Source: Gordius sp. MW1 (taxonomy: Eukaryota; Nematomorpha; Gordioida; Gordea; Gordiidae). From it: a stretch of 64,000 bases of DNA. The stretch is taken from the NCBI GenBank assembly GCA_964036665.1, contig OZ038531.1, forward strand, positions 4,030,001-4,094,000. Reading direction: 5' to 3'. Shown piece after piece: positions 36,371 to 49,990 of this stretch (position 1 is its first letter; every line of letters starts with the position of its first letter). A program made the translations under genes and the position numbers. Below the pieces are notes generated by a model. It saw only the letters and a list, made by a program, of their open reading frames with translations. It was not told the DNA's origin and searched no databases.

Positions 36371-37473
36371 GGTTGAGGCAGCACAATCGTCACAAAAAGC
36401 AGCAGAAAATTAGGTTCGTATTTTAGAGATTACCTAGCTACTATCGTTTGCATATTGTTACATGGCATTTGTGCAAGAATTTAGAAATTAGCGAAAGGTA
36501 AGTGTAATTATATAGGCTGTACATATTTTTTAGAATTTACGAAGTCAGCAAGAAATGGTCAGGTGTTGACTTATGGCCGATACTCCTATACCAAAGCAAA
36601 GATAGGAAAAAACCCAGGAATTTATTACCAAGTAATTTAAACCTAACCCTAACCCAATAATCACATAGAAGGATTCCACAACAAATTAAAACACATGATA
36701 AAACAATCCCACCCTAACATCTACGAGTTCATAGATCACATTAAAGCAATACAACAAGAAAGTGACTCAAACATCAAAAAGATAAATCAAGGGAAAATGA
36801 TCAATCTTATATAATACATATTGTTCACCGAATTTTAATAAATATTGTATACATGTGAATTAATAAAATTTTGGTTCTCATTTTATAAAATCTTTCAGAT
36901 ATAGATGATGACAAATTATTAAATAATTACCTACATATAGCTAAGATATATACTTTAACCCACTTCTGTGCAAAATGTAATATAGGCAAGGGTTAGATTT
37001 AGTAACTTATTTGATAATATGTATTTATTTATAAAATAGTATTATACATTTTGATATACCTTATTTTGTTTTAATTAACCATTATAGTATCCTTTTATTA
37101 AGTATAATTACATATTATAATTTCACCATTTTATAAATAATTACCTACATATAGCTAAGATCTAAGATATATACTTACTTCTGTGCAAAATGTAATATAG
37201 GCAAGGGTTAGGGTTAGATTTAGTGATTTATTTGATAATATGTATTTATTTATAAAATAGTATTATACATTTTGATATACCTTATTTTGTTTTAATTAAC
37301 AATTATTGTATCCTTTTATTAAGTATAATTACATATTATTATTTCACCATTTTATAAATCTGATGCCCAGATTCACTTTCACCATATCAATTTTCATATG
37401 GTTTTCGTGACGGGAGTAACGAAATGTGATGATCGTGACGAGTTTTAGCTCCTTTTTCTGTGCTGCCTCAACC
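36371..37473. mobile_element. TIR element GGTTGAGGCAGCACA, with internal duplication
   Basis: Starts GGTTGAGGCAGCACAATCG and ends TGTGCTGCCTCAACC, perfect 15-bp inverted termini inside the reverse transcriptase remnant. The interior has a 214-bp tandem duplication (36927-37140 and 37141-37360, starting TTACCTACATATAGCTAAG). No transposase visible and no clear target duplication. Confidence 0.75.
36927..37360. repeat. 214-bp tandem duplication
   Basis: Two adjacent copies, nearly identical, each containing CTGTGCAAAATGTAATATAGG and ending TTTCACCATTTTATAAAT. Confidence 0.85.
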
Positions 37474-38640
37474 AATTCCCGTTTAAATCTATCGAAGGTT
37501 TTAATTTTTAAACTTACAACACAAAACTCCGATCCTCTGCTAACTTAGGCCTTGGAGCTTTGGAATTTAAATGCCACACCTGAGAACATTCGACCTCAAA
37601 GTTTGAGACAAAAGGATTGGGTTATCGAACTCTGTTGATTACCTCTTATCGAGCAGCGATGATAGACAGCATTATAAACTTAGGCCCTCGCTATTGATGG
37701 TTCTGGTCACGAGTGGCTTGAAGCCTATCCCAGATAACTAGTTGGGAATGCTGCTTGACAACATTGAGCTTTCATATTTCATAGCTTTAAGGTTGAGAAC
37801 TAGTTACACTAAAGAATTTTCTTGTCGATATTGTCTTACCTAAGTAGACGAATATTCCAGGCACCCTCTAAACTGCCGCAAACAAATATAGATACGTTAG
37901 GCACAACAGGGTCAATTTATTAATGCTGTCATTAAAAAGGTAAATGTCCCTTCCATCCTTAAGCCTTCAGATCTTTCTCTAGAACATAGGATGGACCTAC
38001 TTTTCTCTAGTCCCCTGGCAAAATGGCCTACCCCTCAAATTGAATTTTACTTGTATTGACTTATTTGCTCCTTCCCGTTTTAATCACGAACCTATCGCCA
38101 CAGCAGAAGGGCGTAAAACGACAAAATATTCCACCCTTTTGGAATCCAATAATTCTATTCCTGTTGCTACCTGGTGCGCTGGTTCCAAGAAATCGGAAAA
38201 CGTTGACCAAATCTAAAATTTCTACGTCCTTTTTACTCAGGCAAAAACTTGGGATTCTTATTGTACCATGCAACTTAAATTCTTGCAGACACTTGGCCTA
38301 TTTTATACGATAATTATTTAAATCTTTATATTTTTTTTTGAAGAAAAATAATATACTTTATTTTTGATATTTATCAAATATGTCTTTTTTGTATTACGCT
38401 TATATGAGTAACTTTGTTTTCGTAAAAATAAATCCGTTGCAGATTTCTAATAGGAATAGCTAGAAATGTTGAAACATGCAAGAAAACACATGGGGAATTT
38501 AAAACACATTATACATTATTTGATGTTAATTAAATAGTATTAATTACGTACATTTATAATTCACAAATGGGTTTGCTTAAATCACACATGCTTACAATTT
38601 TTATTGTGGATCCGTAATCTTTTTCTCCAAATGATTTATA

Positions 38641-39026
38641 CTCAACTGTAATGCACAATTAATATAATGCACAAAAATTATAACTTAAGCATTATTATAT
38701 AAGTATACCTATTACATATAACAATATAAAATATTGAAAATGCATATTAACCTATTATAAAGCATTTAATCTAACCTATGAAAGAAAACATATAAGCAGC
38801 AATAAAAAATTTGAACTTCATATATTATATGCTTAATATAAAAGAAAATATATAGGCAGCAATAAAAAGTTAATCTTCATATATTATATGCTTAATATAT
38901 GTTTTGCAACCTTTTAAACCGTTTATAACGTGATTCAATATAAAATTAATTAGTTATAAACATGCTTTGCAAATTTGAACTACATTTTGATTGGTTGTAG
39001 ATTCCGTAAGCGATAGACCAGTTGAG
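38641..39026. mobile_element. CTCAACTGGTC-type MITE, intact copy in HMG-CoA synthase upstream region
   Basis: 386 bp, starts CTCAACTGTAATGCAC and ends ATAGACCAGTTGAG. It lies 86 bp before the HMG-CoA synthase start codon, so it forms the proximal upstream region of that gene. Confidence 0.8.
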
Positions 39027-39112
39027 CAAATACGCTCCAAAATCATCTGAGTGACCTCGTGTTTTTTTTTGTAATAAATTATTGAAGGTTTCTGATTAAA
39101 AATATACTCACT

Positions 39113-42100
39113 ATGCCAATCTCAGCCAATAATATCTCATCCAATAATACTTCGCACTCAGTCATGAATGGAGTCTCTTCTAATTCATTTTCTTTGAGGG
39201 AAAAACCTTGTGATGTTGGAATATTGGCCTTGGAAATATATTTTCCACGCTTGTGTGTCGATCAAGTTGACCTAGAAAAGTTTGACAATGTATCTGCAGG
39301 TAATGGAAGACATAAATTACTGATAAAAATTTTAGGAAAATATACCGTTGGCTTGGGACAAGAGAAAATGGCTTATGGAGCCGACTGTGAAGATGTATAC
39401 TCTTTTTGTCTTACAGTTGTACAGAGGTTGATAGAAAAATCTGGTTGTAATTATGCAAACATTGGGCACCTTGAAGTAGGCACCGAAACAATATTAGATA
39501 AATCTAAAAGGTACTTATAAATAATATGCCATTATTGTCTTTCTATTTTATTTAAAATAGCATAAAGTCAGTATTGATGCAATTGTTTGAAGAGAGTGGT
39601 AATTTTGATGTTGAGGGAGTAGACAATATAAATGCTTGTTATGGTGGAACTGCAGCTCTCTTTAGTTCAATTAATTGGATCAATTCTGATTCTTGGGATG
39701 GTAATAAATTATTAGTTTTACCATCATTTTTTTGTTAGGTCGTATGGCATTAGTTGTAGCAAGTGATATAGCTGTTTATGCTGAAGGACCAGCTAGACCT
39801 ACTGGTGGTGCTGGGTCCATTGCTATGCTCATAGGACCAAATGCTCCGCTTGTTCTTGAAAATGGTAATTTGCATTGTTTACAATGTTTTATAATATTTT
39901 TAGGTTAGCTGTAAGTTTTTTTTATGAATTTTAATAAGTTATAACAAAATTTATTATAAATATTGTTTAGCTAAATATTGTTAGTAAATGATACAATTAT
40001 AATATTTTTATTTTATGATTTCTGAATTAATGTACAATAACAATAATGCTTGATACTTGAATAGATAGTAAAGCATCATACGCAAGACACGTCTATGATT
40101 TTTACAAACCAAATTTGATCTCGGAGTATCCTGAAGTAGATGGAAAATTATCCATTCAATGTTACCTTCAATCTTTAGACCACTGTTATCTTTCTTACTT
40201 GAAAAAATTTGAACAATCTCACAAACTACAAAAGGGTATATGTCATTTAAATTCTTAACATTGTCATTTTTATACGCCCTAGTTTGTTTTGACTTTAATA
40301 TCACATTTTTAAATTGAGCAAATTTTACAATACCTATTGTGTCACATTGATTTTGGTATTATGGATTTGAGCTTAAATAAACCCTAATTAATTTATAATG
40401 AGCAAAGAAATAGTTTTCACATAAATTCTTGTCTCCTGTGGTGTCCCAAACTTAACCCAACCAACTACCAATATATAAAAATGATTAAATAAGTCCTATT
40501 CAAGATAAATCAATTAAATATATTTCTACACCATACATATATAATAATTTTAATTAAAATTGCAAATTTCATTTTAGTACTTATATATATCCATAGTAGC
40601 TAATAAAATTTTAAAAATATAGCGAGTAAAAATATTAAAAAGCTCTTAAACTGTTTATTAAAATTTACATGTTCACAAAGTTAGATTAATATGTCAAAGT
40701 TGAATAAGTTCAAGTAAGAGAAATTTGATTCTTTATTCGACCAAATGTTGGGCCAAATAAAAGGCATTTAGGGTTGGGCTAGGTCCAATAAATTTATTTT
40801 GCAGGGCTCTAGGTGTTTGACCTGATTATTAATTGTTATCATTAAAATTGTCATAATCAATTTTATCTGACTAAATGAAAATAGTGTAGAGATGAAACAT
40901 ATTTTGGCATATATATATATATATATATATTACACGATGATCTTCAGCTCAAAACTACAAAGATGGCCCCTGTTTGAACCTCTTCGATTACGTGTGCTTC
41001 CATTCCCCCTACTGCAAACTCGTCGAAAAATCCTATGCCCGTCTCAATTATTTGGATCAAGTGAATTCTAACCTTCACGGTAATGTCACTGAAACTCAAA
41101 ATACCTCTGCTGCCCTGCTCAAACACAAGTACTAAAATACATTTGGACAGGCATTTTATAAAATAATCAAATAAAGTGTTTTTCTCGTTGGGGAGTAATT
41201 AAGATTAAGGAATTAATTTATAAAACTTTGATAAAAATATTCATAGTAATAGCGCCATCTAGTTGTTATTTAATTTTCGTTCAACTATTTCACGAAGTAA
41301 AATTTATAACCACGCTTCTTCAATAGATTTTCTCCACGTTTTAGTGTAGGTAGAGTTACTTGGCTCATTTTGTTTACTTTTCGAATAACAATAATTGAGT
41401 GTCTATTTCAAAATGGCGGTTAGAGTTTTAAACCTATAAAATTTTGGAACAGGCTTAAAAGGCCGGCTGATACGTACTTCGACCGCGAGTTGGAGCAAGA
41501 TTACATGAAATATGCTCGAACCGGGTTCGAGAGCAAAGTTTTGCCCACCCTGAGCCTGGCCAAACAAATTGGAAACATGTACACCCCCTCCCTGTACGGC
41601 TGTCTCATCTCCCTACTCCTAAGGTAACTTATATATAAGTGATATCATCTATGCAACACACTTAGCGTATAAAATTAAGTTGACGACGGATTACGAAATT
41701 TCAGGATTTACGAGCTCCGTTTTTTTAATTTTGCTTACGGGGGTGGGGTACTCTTATATTTCTCACTTGTTGAATGTAGTGTTTTAAAAACGGCTGGGTT
41801 TTGTTTGGTCGACTAAACATCGACAGACCAAAAGTTTTTTGGTCTCAAAGATTTTTAGGTAAAAGTTTTGGTCTCTGTTGATGTTTAGTCGACTAAAACC
41901 AAACGTCGACCAAGCAAAGCCTACCCAGCCGTTTTGACAACATTAGTTTGATGGCTATCTTTTATTACGTTTAAAACTTACAGGGGGCGCGCTTAAGGTT
42001 TTAGTTAATTGCAAACTCGATATATATAAAAATTTGTAATAGTTTGTAGTAATGACAGGGTTTAAAAAGAGATGCCAAAGGCGGAGGAAGTAAGATTGTA

Positions 42101-44130
42101 AACTAAAAATAGGGGTTTTAGAGAGAGAATTTAATAGCTAAAATTATTTACTGACAATATTTTGAAAACACTTTTGTTGTTAACGAGCGGTGGATAAAAA
42201 AAAGTAGGAGGAATTGGTTTCATGCAATAAAATAAAAATTAAATATTATGCATTTCATTTTTCCCCACTCATTTTCTCAAATCCAACTAGTGTTTTAAAA
42301 ACAGCTGGGTTTGGTTTGGTGTTTTAGTCACACACAGCCATTGTTAAAGCACTAATTCAACCTCATCATTTGCTACCAACAAACATGTCTCTAAAAGCAG
42401 TATCTGCTATTCTAACTGATAGTCTCTATTTTTATGTTGTTCGAAGTAATTATTTCCCTGCCGTTTTTGTCGATGAAATACTTTGGAAATGTTTTAACTA
42501 AATGAATTTATTCTTTCATTTATTCCTTTCGTCTTCAAAAAATACGTACTTTTTAAAGATAATAAATGATTAGTATACTTCTATTATTGCAGACTATCTC
42601 AAAACGAGTCTGGCGGCACCACCACCTTGCTGGGCAGAAGGATAGCCATGTTTTCATACGGTTCCGGCTGCATAGCTACTTTCTACTCCTTCCTAATTCC
42701 CGCCCACGCCGTCCTAGCCCTGGAAACGCTATGTAAGGGCTTGCAAGACATCCCCATACGCTTAGCTAGCACCGACCCTAAATCTCCTTGGTGCCGAAGG
42801 GTTGTTGAACCAGCCGAGTTTGCTCGTACACTCAAGGAGCGCGAAGAAAATCACCTAAAAGGTTTGTTTACAATTATTTTAAGTTTATACTAGTTTAGAA
42901 AAGTTTAAATCTTGAAAGATTTTTTTATGGGGGGGGGGGGGGGGGGGAGTGTGATGGGTATGGGTGTAGCCACCCTTCTTCCACAAATTTATTGAAGATT
43001 ATTAAAATTATGGCTAAAATTTAAAAAAATGATCGTTTTGCCCCTCCCTTTATCATTATTGCCCCTCCTCTAATTCCAATCTGGCTACGCTTATGGTGAT
43101 GGGTATGGTAAATTCGATAATGGACAGGCAATTTTTCATTATGCCTTGTAAGAGCCATAGATTGCTTTTTTTCTCAATCAATTTGTTTGAAAATCTTTTA
43201 GTAGTTTTAAAAATACGAATGGAAGCAACTGATCAAAGCAAGGACTAGAAATTGTTTTTTCTCAGCGGATTTGTTTGAAAATCTTTTAGTTTTAAAAATA
43301 TAATTGGAAGAAACTCATCAAAACAAACTTCAAGCTCTGGGACCAAATACTTGATAAGGAAGAAGAAGGTGATATAAGGGGTTAAGATTATATATGAATT
43401 TTGAACATCGTATCCCACATGAAAGAGGTCTTTTATATTATGTACGGGCTTGTCTTAATAATGGATTCAGATTCAAATGCCACGAAATTGATAAATATAT
43501 CAAAGTATATTAATTTATCTTTGTCTAAATATTCGTTTCAATGAGTCAAACTTGGTTGTAATATTAATAAAAAACGTTTTTTTGTTTATTTCAACTCTTG
43601 AGATTAAATCCAAACTTTGCTGATACCTAAAAATTTAAAAACATACAACATTTAAGCTTAGGAAAAAGTTTTCATCTTACAAAATTGCTGTTATGTTAGG
43701 CGTCTCTATGTAAATATGTTTTTGCTGCGCAGTAAAACCCGATACTAAGACAAGGCCTAAGATAAGTTTGAAACAGTTAAATATTTAAACACTAAACAAA
43801 CATATGCAAAAATTTGAAGCAGCCCTGAGTTTGATGATATATTTTTAGTCGGCATATTTCTAACTTTTTTTGAAATGTATTATGGCATTTCGTGATTTAT
43901 ATCGTAAAAGTAGTAATATAATTCACCTTTTATATAATATATAGCCGCGAGATCTTGATGTTTTTATAAATTTCAGTTAAATAATTTAATTTTTATATCT
44001 AGTTTTTTCATTACATTTGATAGCTCCTTGTAAGCCAACTTTCTTAGATGAAGATTTGTATCCCGGAACCTTTTACCTAACTTGTATGGACGAAAAGTAC
44101 AGAAGATTTTATCAGCGCAAGGCTCTGTAG
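39113..44130 (+). CDS. HMGCS1: Hydroxymethylglutaryl-CoA synthase, 9 exons, 508 aa
   Basis: Condenses acetyl-CoA with acetoacetyl-CoA to HMG-CoA, the mevalonate-pathway entry step. Exons: 39113-39299, 39336-39510, 39561-39700, 39739-39864, 40065-40235, 40948-41128, 41453-41623, 42593-42861 and 44024-44130. All are GT/AG and in frame, with length close to animal HMGCS. The thiolase-fold active site is intact: E113 in [14 protein letters not shown]147 in NACYGGTAA and H285 in FHSPYCKLV. Also seen are [72 protein letters not shown] and the terminal [14 protein letters not shown]. The first 36-nt intron (39300-39335) is stopless and in phase, so unspliced reading inserts 12 residues after A62. 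The Ser/Asn-rich N-terminus has no evident mitochondrial presequence, so a cytosolic form is likely. Exons 6-8 are visibly richer in G/C-ending codons than exons 1-5. Confidence 0.95.
41779..41943. mobile_element. TA-family CGGCTGGG MITE in HMGCS intron 7
   Basis: GTTTTAAAAACGGCTGGGTT start and AGCCGTTTTGACAACAT end, TA-flanked. A second partial left end lies at 42290-42330 in the same intron. Confidence 0.8.
42960..43096. mobile_element. GGGCGTAGCC-type MITE in HMGCS intron 8
   Basis: Starts GGGTGTAGCC, passes through ATTATGGCTAAAATTT and TTTTGCCCCTCCC, and ends CTGGCTACGCTTATG. A 19-base G run at about 42928-42946 sits just before it. Confidence 0.75.
43305..43372 (+). mobile_element. RTE-like LINE 3'-end scrap
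   Basis: CATCAAAACAAAC..., GGGACCAAATACTTGATAA and GGAAGAAGAAGG match the last 60 bp of the 6132-9155 LINE. It is an extreme 5' truncation. Confidence 0.65.
43446..43757. mobile_element. PIF/Harbinger-derived MITE in HMGCS intron 8
   Basis: Left end GGGCTTGTCTTAATAATGGA; right end, on the complement, GGCCTTGTCTTAGTATCGGG. These ends match the termini of the Harbinger remnant at 30448-32096, so that family probably mobilised it. Confidence 0.7.
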
Positions 44131-45274
44131 AAAATGAATGCACTGGGATTTTCATATTAATTCGCTCACAAAAATTCTAGTCTTTTTGCCTTCAAAATTA
44201 ACACCACCGACATTTTTGTTTTTTTCCCTCGATTATTAACAATAATTATTTTGTTCATTACCTTTTACCCTTGCATTTAACCCCCAAATTTGACCAATAT
44301 TTTGCGATTTTTGTTAATTTAATGTTTTCATTGATTTATTACGATTCATTGTTGGCAATCAAAACCTTCTCTGTTTAAGTGTTGTAAAAACGGCTGGGTT
44401 TAGTGTGGTTGACTTTTGGCTTTAGTCGACCTCTAGGCTTGGTCAAAATTTGAAAAACAGACCAGAATCGACCAATAGTCTTAGTGAAATTAAAGGTCCA
44501 CCAAACAAACTCAGCCATTTTTACAACACTTTTCTGTATTAACCTGATGCGTCACCCCGAAATTCTCTTATCATTCGCGATTTGTATACGAGATTGTCGA
44601 GAAAAAATCTGAATTTTTAAACATTTTTTATAATTGCTGTTAAACTAATTATAAATACTGCGAAAGAATAAATTTTTAACTTTTGAATATGTTTTCAAAT
44701 TCATTGTATGAGAAATAAGTAAATCAATTGCGGGTTTATAGATAATAATCAGAAGTTAATAATAACCCCTTTCAGGGCGCTAATTAGGGTAAACTTTTAA
44801 GTTAATTGCGGCACTCCTGAAAGGGGTTATTATTATCTTCTGAAATTCATTGTATTTCGATGTTATTTTATTTTGAAAAATTGTTTATTTCAATGTAAGT
44901 TGGAAAAATCATACATGATTATTTATAAATGTATTTTTATTTTTTTAAATATTTTCTAGATTAAGTATAGTTTCCTATAATATCTTGAAAAATTAGGTAC
45001 TTTTGAAAGGGACTAAACTTTAGCTACAGCTTGGGGTTGTTTTATTCCATAGGTGCTTGGATTTATAGATATCTTATACCTACTCTTATTAGTGTTTCAT
45101 TTTTAATTTACTTTTTTAAGCACATTTATCAACTACATAGACTGCTCATGTCATGTATATTTCATATAATGTCTACCATTAAATCCACTATTTTTAATTT
45201 TACTGTCTCCCATGCCTTTCTGTAGTGTACTGTAGTCCATTGCAGAAAAAGTGAATTTTCCTTGCTCATTAGTT
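44131..45274. other. HMGCS 3' flank with one TA-family MITE and a palindrome
   Basis: Contains a TA-family MITE at 44379-44529 (GTGTTGTAAAAACGGCTGGG ... GCCATTTTTACAACAC) and a 90-bp hairpin at 44751-44842 (AGAAGTTAATAATAACCCC / GGGGTTATTATTATCTTCT). An open frame at 45031-45225 has no recognisable content. Confidence 0.6.
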
Positions 45275-45530
45275 GATAAATAAAATGAATGTTAATAAAA
45301 ATGATTATTTAATAAAAGGCAGATTGTGCTAAATTACTTTAATATGACATCGTAAATATCTATATTTAAATGCTCTTTTTAATGTTTAACTCGTTCAATA
45401 TTTTTGTCGTTACGGTTTAAAAACACTTTAATTTACCAAAATCACTATAATCTATATACAATTTCCGTATTTGTGCACATTTCAAAATGGCGGAAAAACG
45501 GTACACTTATTTAACGTTGATGAGCAGTCT
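45275..45530. repeat. Dispersed repeat, inverted relative to 53046-53320
   Basis: CACTATAATCTATATA and GTGCACATTTCAAAATGGCGG here correspond to the complement of 53075-53160. The AAATGATTATTTAATAAAAGG part corresponds to the complement of about 53270-53300. Confidence 0.6.
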
Positions 45531-45618
45531 ACCAAGTCTATGAGCACAAGGTTTTTTCTCTCCGCCGTGGTACCGAAATTAATATATTATTTTTTTAAAC
45601 TTTGGTAGAAATTAAATG

Positions 45619-45980
45619 ATGGGAGACCGGGGCTATATTTTTACACACGTCCTTTTTAAATGATTTTGTCTATATTTATTTTGCCTAGTTTTAAAAATGT
45701 ATTTTATTAAGGCACATGATGGGCTCAAAAAATATTTGGGTTAACTCTTATTACAAAAAATTATGCAGAAAATAAGATTTTTCCGGGCTAAAGCAACCCT
45801 TTTTAAAATTTGGAATTTTGTAAATTACTCGAGAATAACGGTTCCTTCAACTTTTAACAATGTTTTGACCAAAAATAATTGGCTTTAAGTATATAATTTT
45901 GAAGAATCTTTAAATCCTACTTATAGTGAAAGCATCACCCTGGGCTGGGGCTATTTGAGTCATTTGTCGAGAAATTAACC
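45619..45980 (+). repeat. GGGGAGACC-type element fragment
   Basis: Begins TGGGAGACCGGGGCTATATT and shares GGGTTAACTCTTA and AAATTATGCAGAAA with 33943-34260. Confidence 0.55.
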
Positions 45981-46243
45981 TATGCTATAAACAATAAACA
46001 TCATGTCCCTTTTACTTAAAAAATAATTACAGGAGAAAGGAAATCGTTGAACAAACGAATTCAAGTTCACATTTATCTTATTACAAATTAATATTATAAA
46101 ACTATAAGCTTTTCATATTCTAGCAATTTAAGCACATACACTTAAGTTGTTTACACCTTGCCTATTTTCGAGGACACCTTGACCCCAGTTATTTTTCGAA
46201 GTTATACGATTTGTCTTAAAAAATCTATTAACTGTGTTCTTTA

Positions 46244-46413
46244 GTGTTGTAAAAACGGCTGTGTTATGTTTGGTCCACCTTTGGTTTTAGTCCAATAAAC
46301 ATAAACAGACCAAAATTCTTAGTCGACCTCTAGGCTTAGTCGAAATTTGAAAAACAGACCAGAATCAATCGTTAGCCTTTCGACCAAATAAAACCCAGCC
46401 GTTTTTACAACAC
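46244..46413. mobile_element. TA-family CGGCTGGG MITE
   Basis: GTGTTGTAAAAACGGCTG to CAGCCGTTTTTACAACAC, flanked by TA on both sides. Confidence 0.85.
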
Positions 46414-46824
46414 TACTGTTGCTATAATATATTTCCCTCTAATAAACATTGTGGACAAGATCGTTTTGTGTGAAAAAAGTGTAGATGAAAATTGGTTGAA
46501 ACTTTTTTTCTAGGCCTTTTCGATATTTTAGGGTAGCGAAAGCCCAATAAAAAATATGAGAAAGATCGGGGAGGGGGTGGCTGGCCTTGCCGGGAATAGT
46601 CAAAAAATTCTCTCGATCGGGTTTAAGAAATGAACGCCCTAACTTAATTTCCCGAAAATTATCTTTATACCTAAATCTTAAATTTATTAGAGCATGCATT
46701 AAAAAACACTAAGATGGACGAAACGAAATGTGTACTATAAAAAAGACCGTCGTTTTGAAGTTAATTTTACAGCTATGCGCTTAATATTAATTTTATGTAT
46801 AAGGTAAAGATCCGCAAAATGTTA

Positions 46825-46950
46825 TATAATGTCAGGCCCCATCCCAAATTTAGATTCCCTCTTTCAGATTTTTAAAGAAAATTAGGCCCGGCCCAATTTA
46901 TAGCCCCAGCCTTAAATCTCCGGGCCGGGCTCTCGGCCACCCATGCAGAT
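46825..46950. repeat. GGCCCGGCCC-type (family B) fragment
   Basis: TTAGGCCCGGCCCAATTTAT ... CTCCGGGCCGGGCTCTCGG ... ACCCATGCAGAT; short relative of the copies at 51.7-54.9 kb. Confidence 0.55.
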
Positions 46951-47026
46951 TTCATATAAGTTGGTATTTTAACAACTCAGCACATAATTTTTAGCATATA
47001 GGTGACGTGGACAAAGTGACACTAGT

Positions 47027-47185
47027 CATGTGGGCGTAGCCAAGGGGGGGGGGCTGCCCCCCCTTTAAATCCAAAAATTTGTTGAATATTATTAAAATTA
47101 TGGCTAAAATTTTAAAAAATGTTGATTTTGCCCCTCCCCAAATCATTTTTGCCCCTCTCTAATTCCAATGCTGGCTACGCCCAAG
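47027..47185. mobile_element. GGGCGTAGCC-type MITE with target duplication
   Basis: Starts CATGTGGGCGTAGCCA and ends TGGCTACGCCCAAG. ACTAGT directly flanks it at 47021-47026 and 47186-47191 (8 bp if one mismatch is allowed), which suggests hAT-type mobilisation. Further partial relatives follow at 47277-47340 and 47682-47830. Confidence 0.75.
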
Positions 47186-47830
47186 ACTAGTTAAATTAAT
47201 TTAAAAGTCAAATTAAGATTATAATTTTCCAAATTGGTAACCTTAAATATATTTCTACAACCAAACAAGAGAAACGTGGGAGTAGCCAGGGGGTAGCAGG
47301 GAGGGGTGGCTGCCCCCTCTAAATCCTAAAACCTTTAAAAATTTATTAATTTTCTGCTTAAAATTTTTAAATGTTACGTGTTTGATTTTTCTTCTGGATT
47401 ATTTAAAAATTATAAAAAAATGCATCAGGGAAGTTTTTCATGGTAGATCGTTTCCAACAATAAGGGCTAACTATTTTATTTAAAAAATAATGCTATTTTT
47501 AATCAATTTCTCGATTTAAAAGAATATTTGATTATTTTAGGAGGAAGATTTGAATTGAAATTTAAATTGGGGTCGAGTCGGGTTTTAGTGTAAAAAAACG
47601 CATTTGCGAAACTTACAAAGGCTATAAATTATAATTAAAAATTTTTCAATAACTCATCACTTACAACAAATAAATCTGACCATGGGCGTAGGCAGGATTG
47701 AAATTAAAGGGGGAGGCAATAATGATTTAGGGAGGGACAAAATGATAATTTTTCGTAATTTTAGCCATTATCTTAATCAATTTTAAAGAATTTTTGGATT
47801 TAGAGGGGGGCAACTGCCCCTACCTAAGTC

Positions 47831-49816
<1,986 letters not shown>

Positions 49817-49904
49817 AACAACCCACAAAAACTCTCAAATTTACAATTAAAACACCGTATATGGAACAAAATGTTATATTTTTCGATTGATTTTAATAAA
49901 TATA

Positions 49905-49990
49905 GCAATAAAAACCCGTATAAGTTTCCACGGCAATTATTAAAAAATTACGAGTTGGACAGGAAAAGACGGATGGATATTAGCAATTAG
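49905..49990 (+). repeat. Dispersed repeat W, partial copy
   Basis: ATAAGTTTCCACGGCAATTA ... GAGTTGGACAGGA matches segments at 52450-52560, 54130-54250 and 63520-63620. Confidence 0.6.

Larger units (their letters stand above)
34850..38320 (+). mobile_element. Non-LTR retrotransposon reverse transcriptase remnant
   Basis: Plus-strand frames, broken by many stops, read: AKLIAIKKVDNTFRLIAIGN (about 35460), EGIQQGDPLGPPLFCLAI (about 35752), LNVWYLDDATYVA (about 35840; catalytic Y-x-D-D as YLDDA), PAKSGGLGICAPGS (about 36303), then after an insertion SGLKPIPDN..GMLLD (about 37710), CRYCL...RHPLNCR (about 37832) and LNFTCIDLFAPSRFNHEPIA (about 38040). The order fits the reverse transcriptase and C-terminal region of a non-LTR family distinct from the RTE-like copies. 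The 5' limit is uncertain. A 1.1-kb TIR element interrupts it at 36371-37473. Confidence 0.75.

Noticed and set aside
32259-39026. The inverted pair at 32259-33410 and 38641-39026 as long terminal repeats of one giant transposon enclosing a reverse transcriptase
   Set aside because: Each copy has its own CTCAACTGGTC terminal inverted repeat, so two independent MITE insertions explain it better; the enclosed sequence is a different, decayed LINE.
42928-42946. Long G run as a functional quadruplex site
   Set aside because: A homopolymer next to a G-rich MITE edge in an intron; similar runs occur at MITE edges elsewhere (3600, 27620) and its length may be a sequencing artefact.
45031-45225. Plus-strand open frame with hydrophobic content as a small membrane protein
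   Set aside because: Composition follows the AT-rich background; no conserved motif, splice partner or repeat relation.
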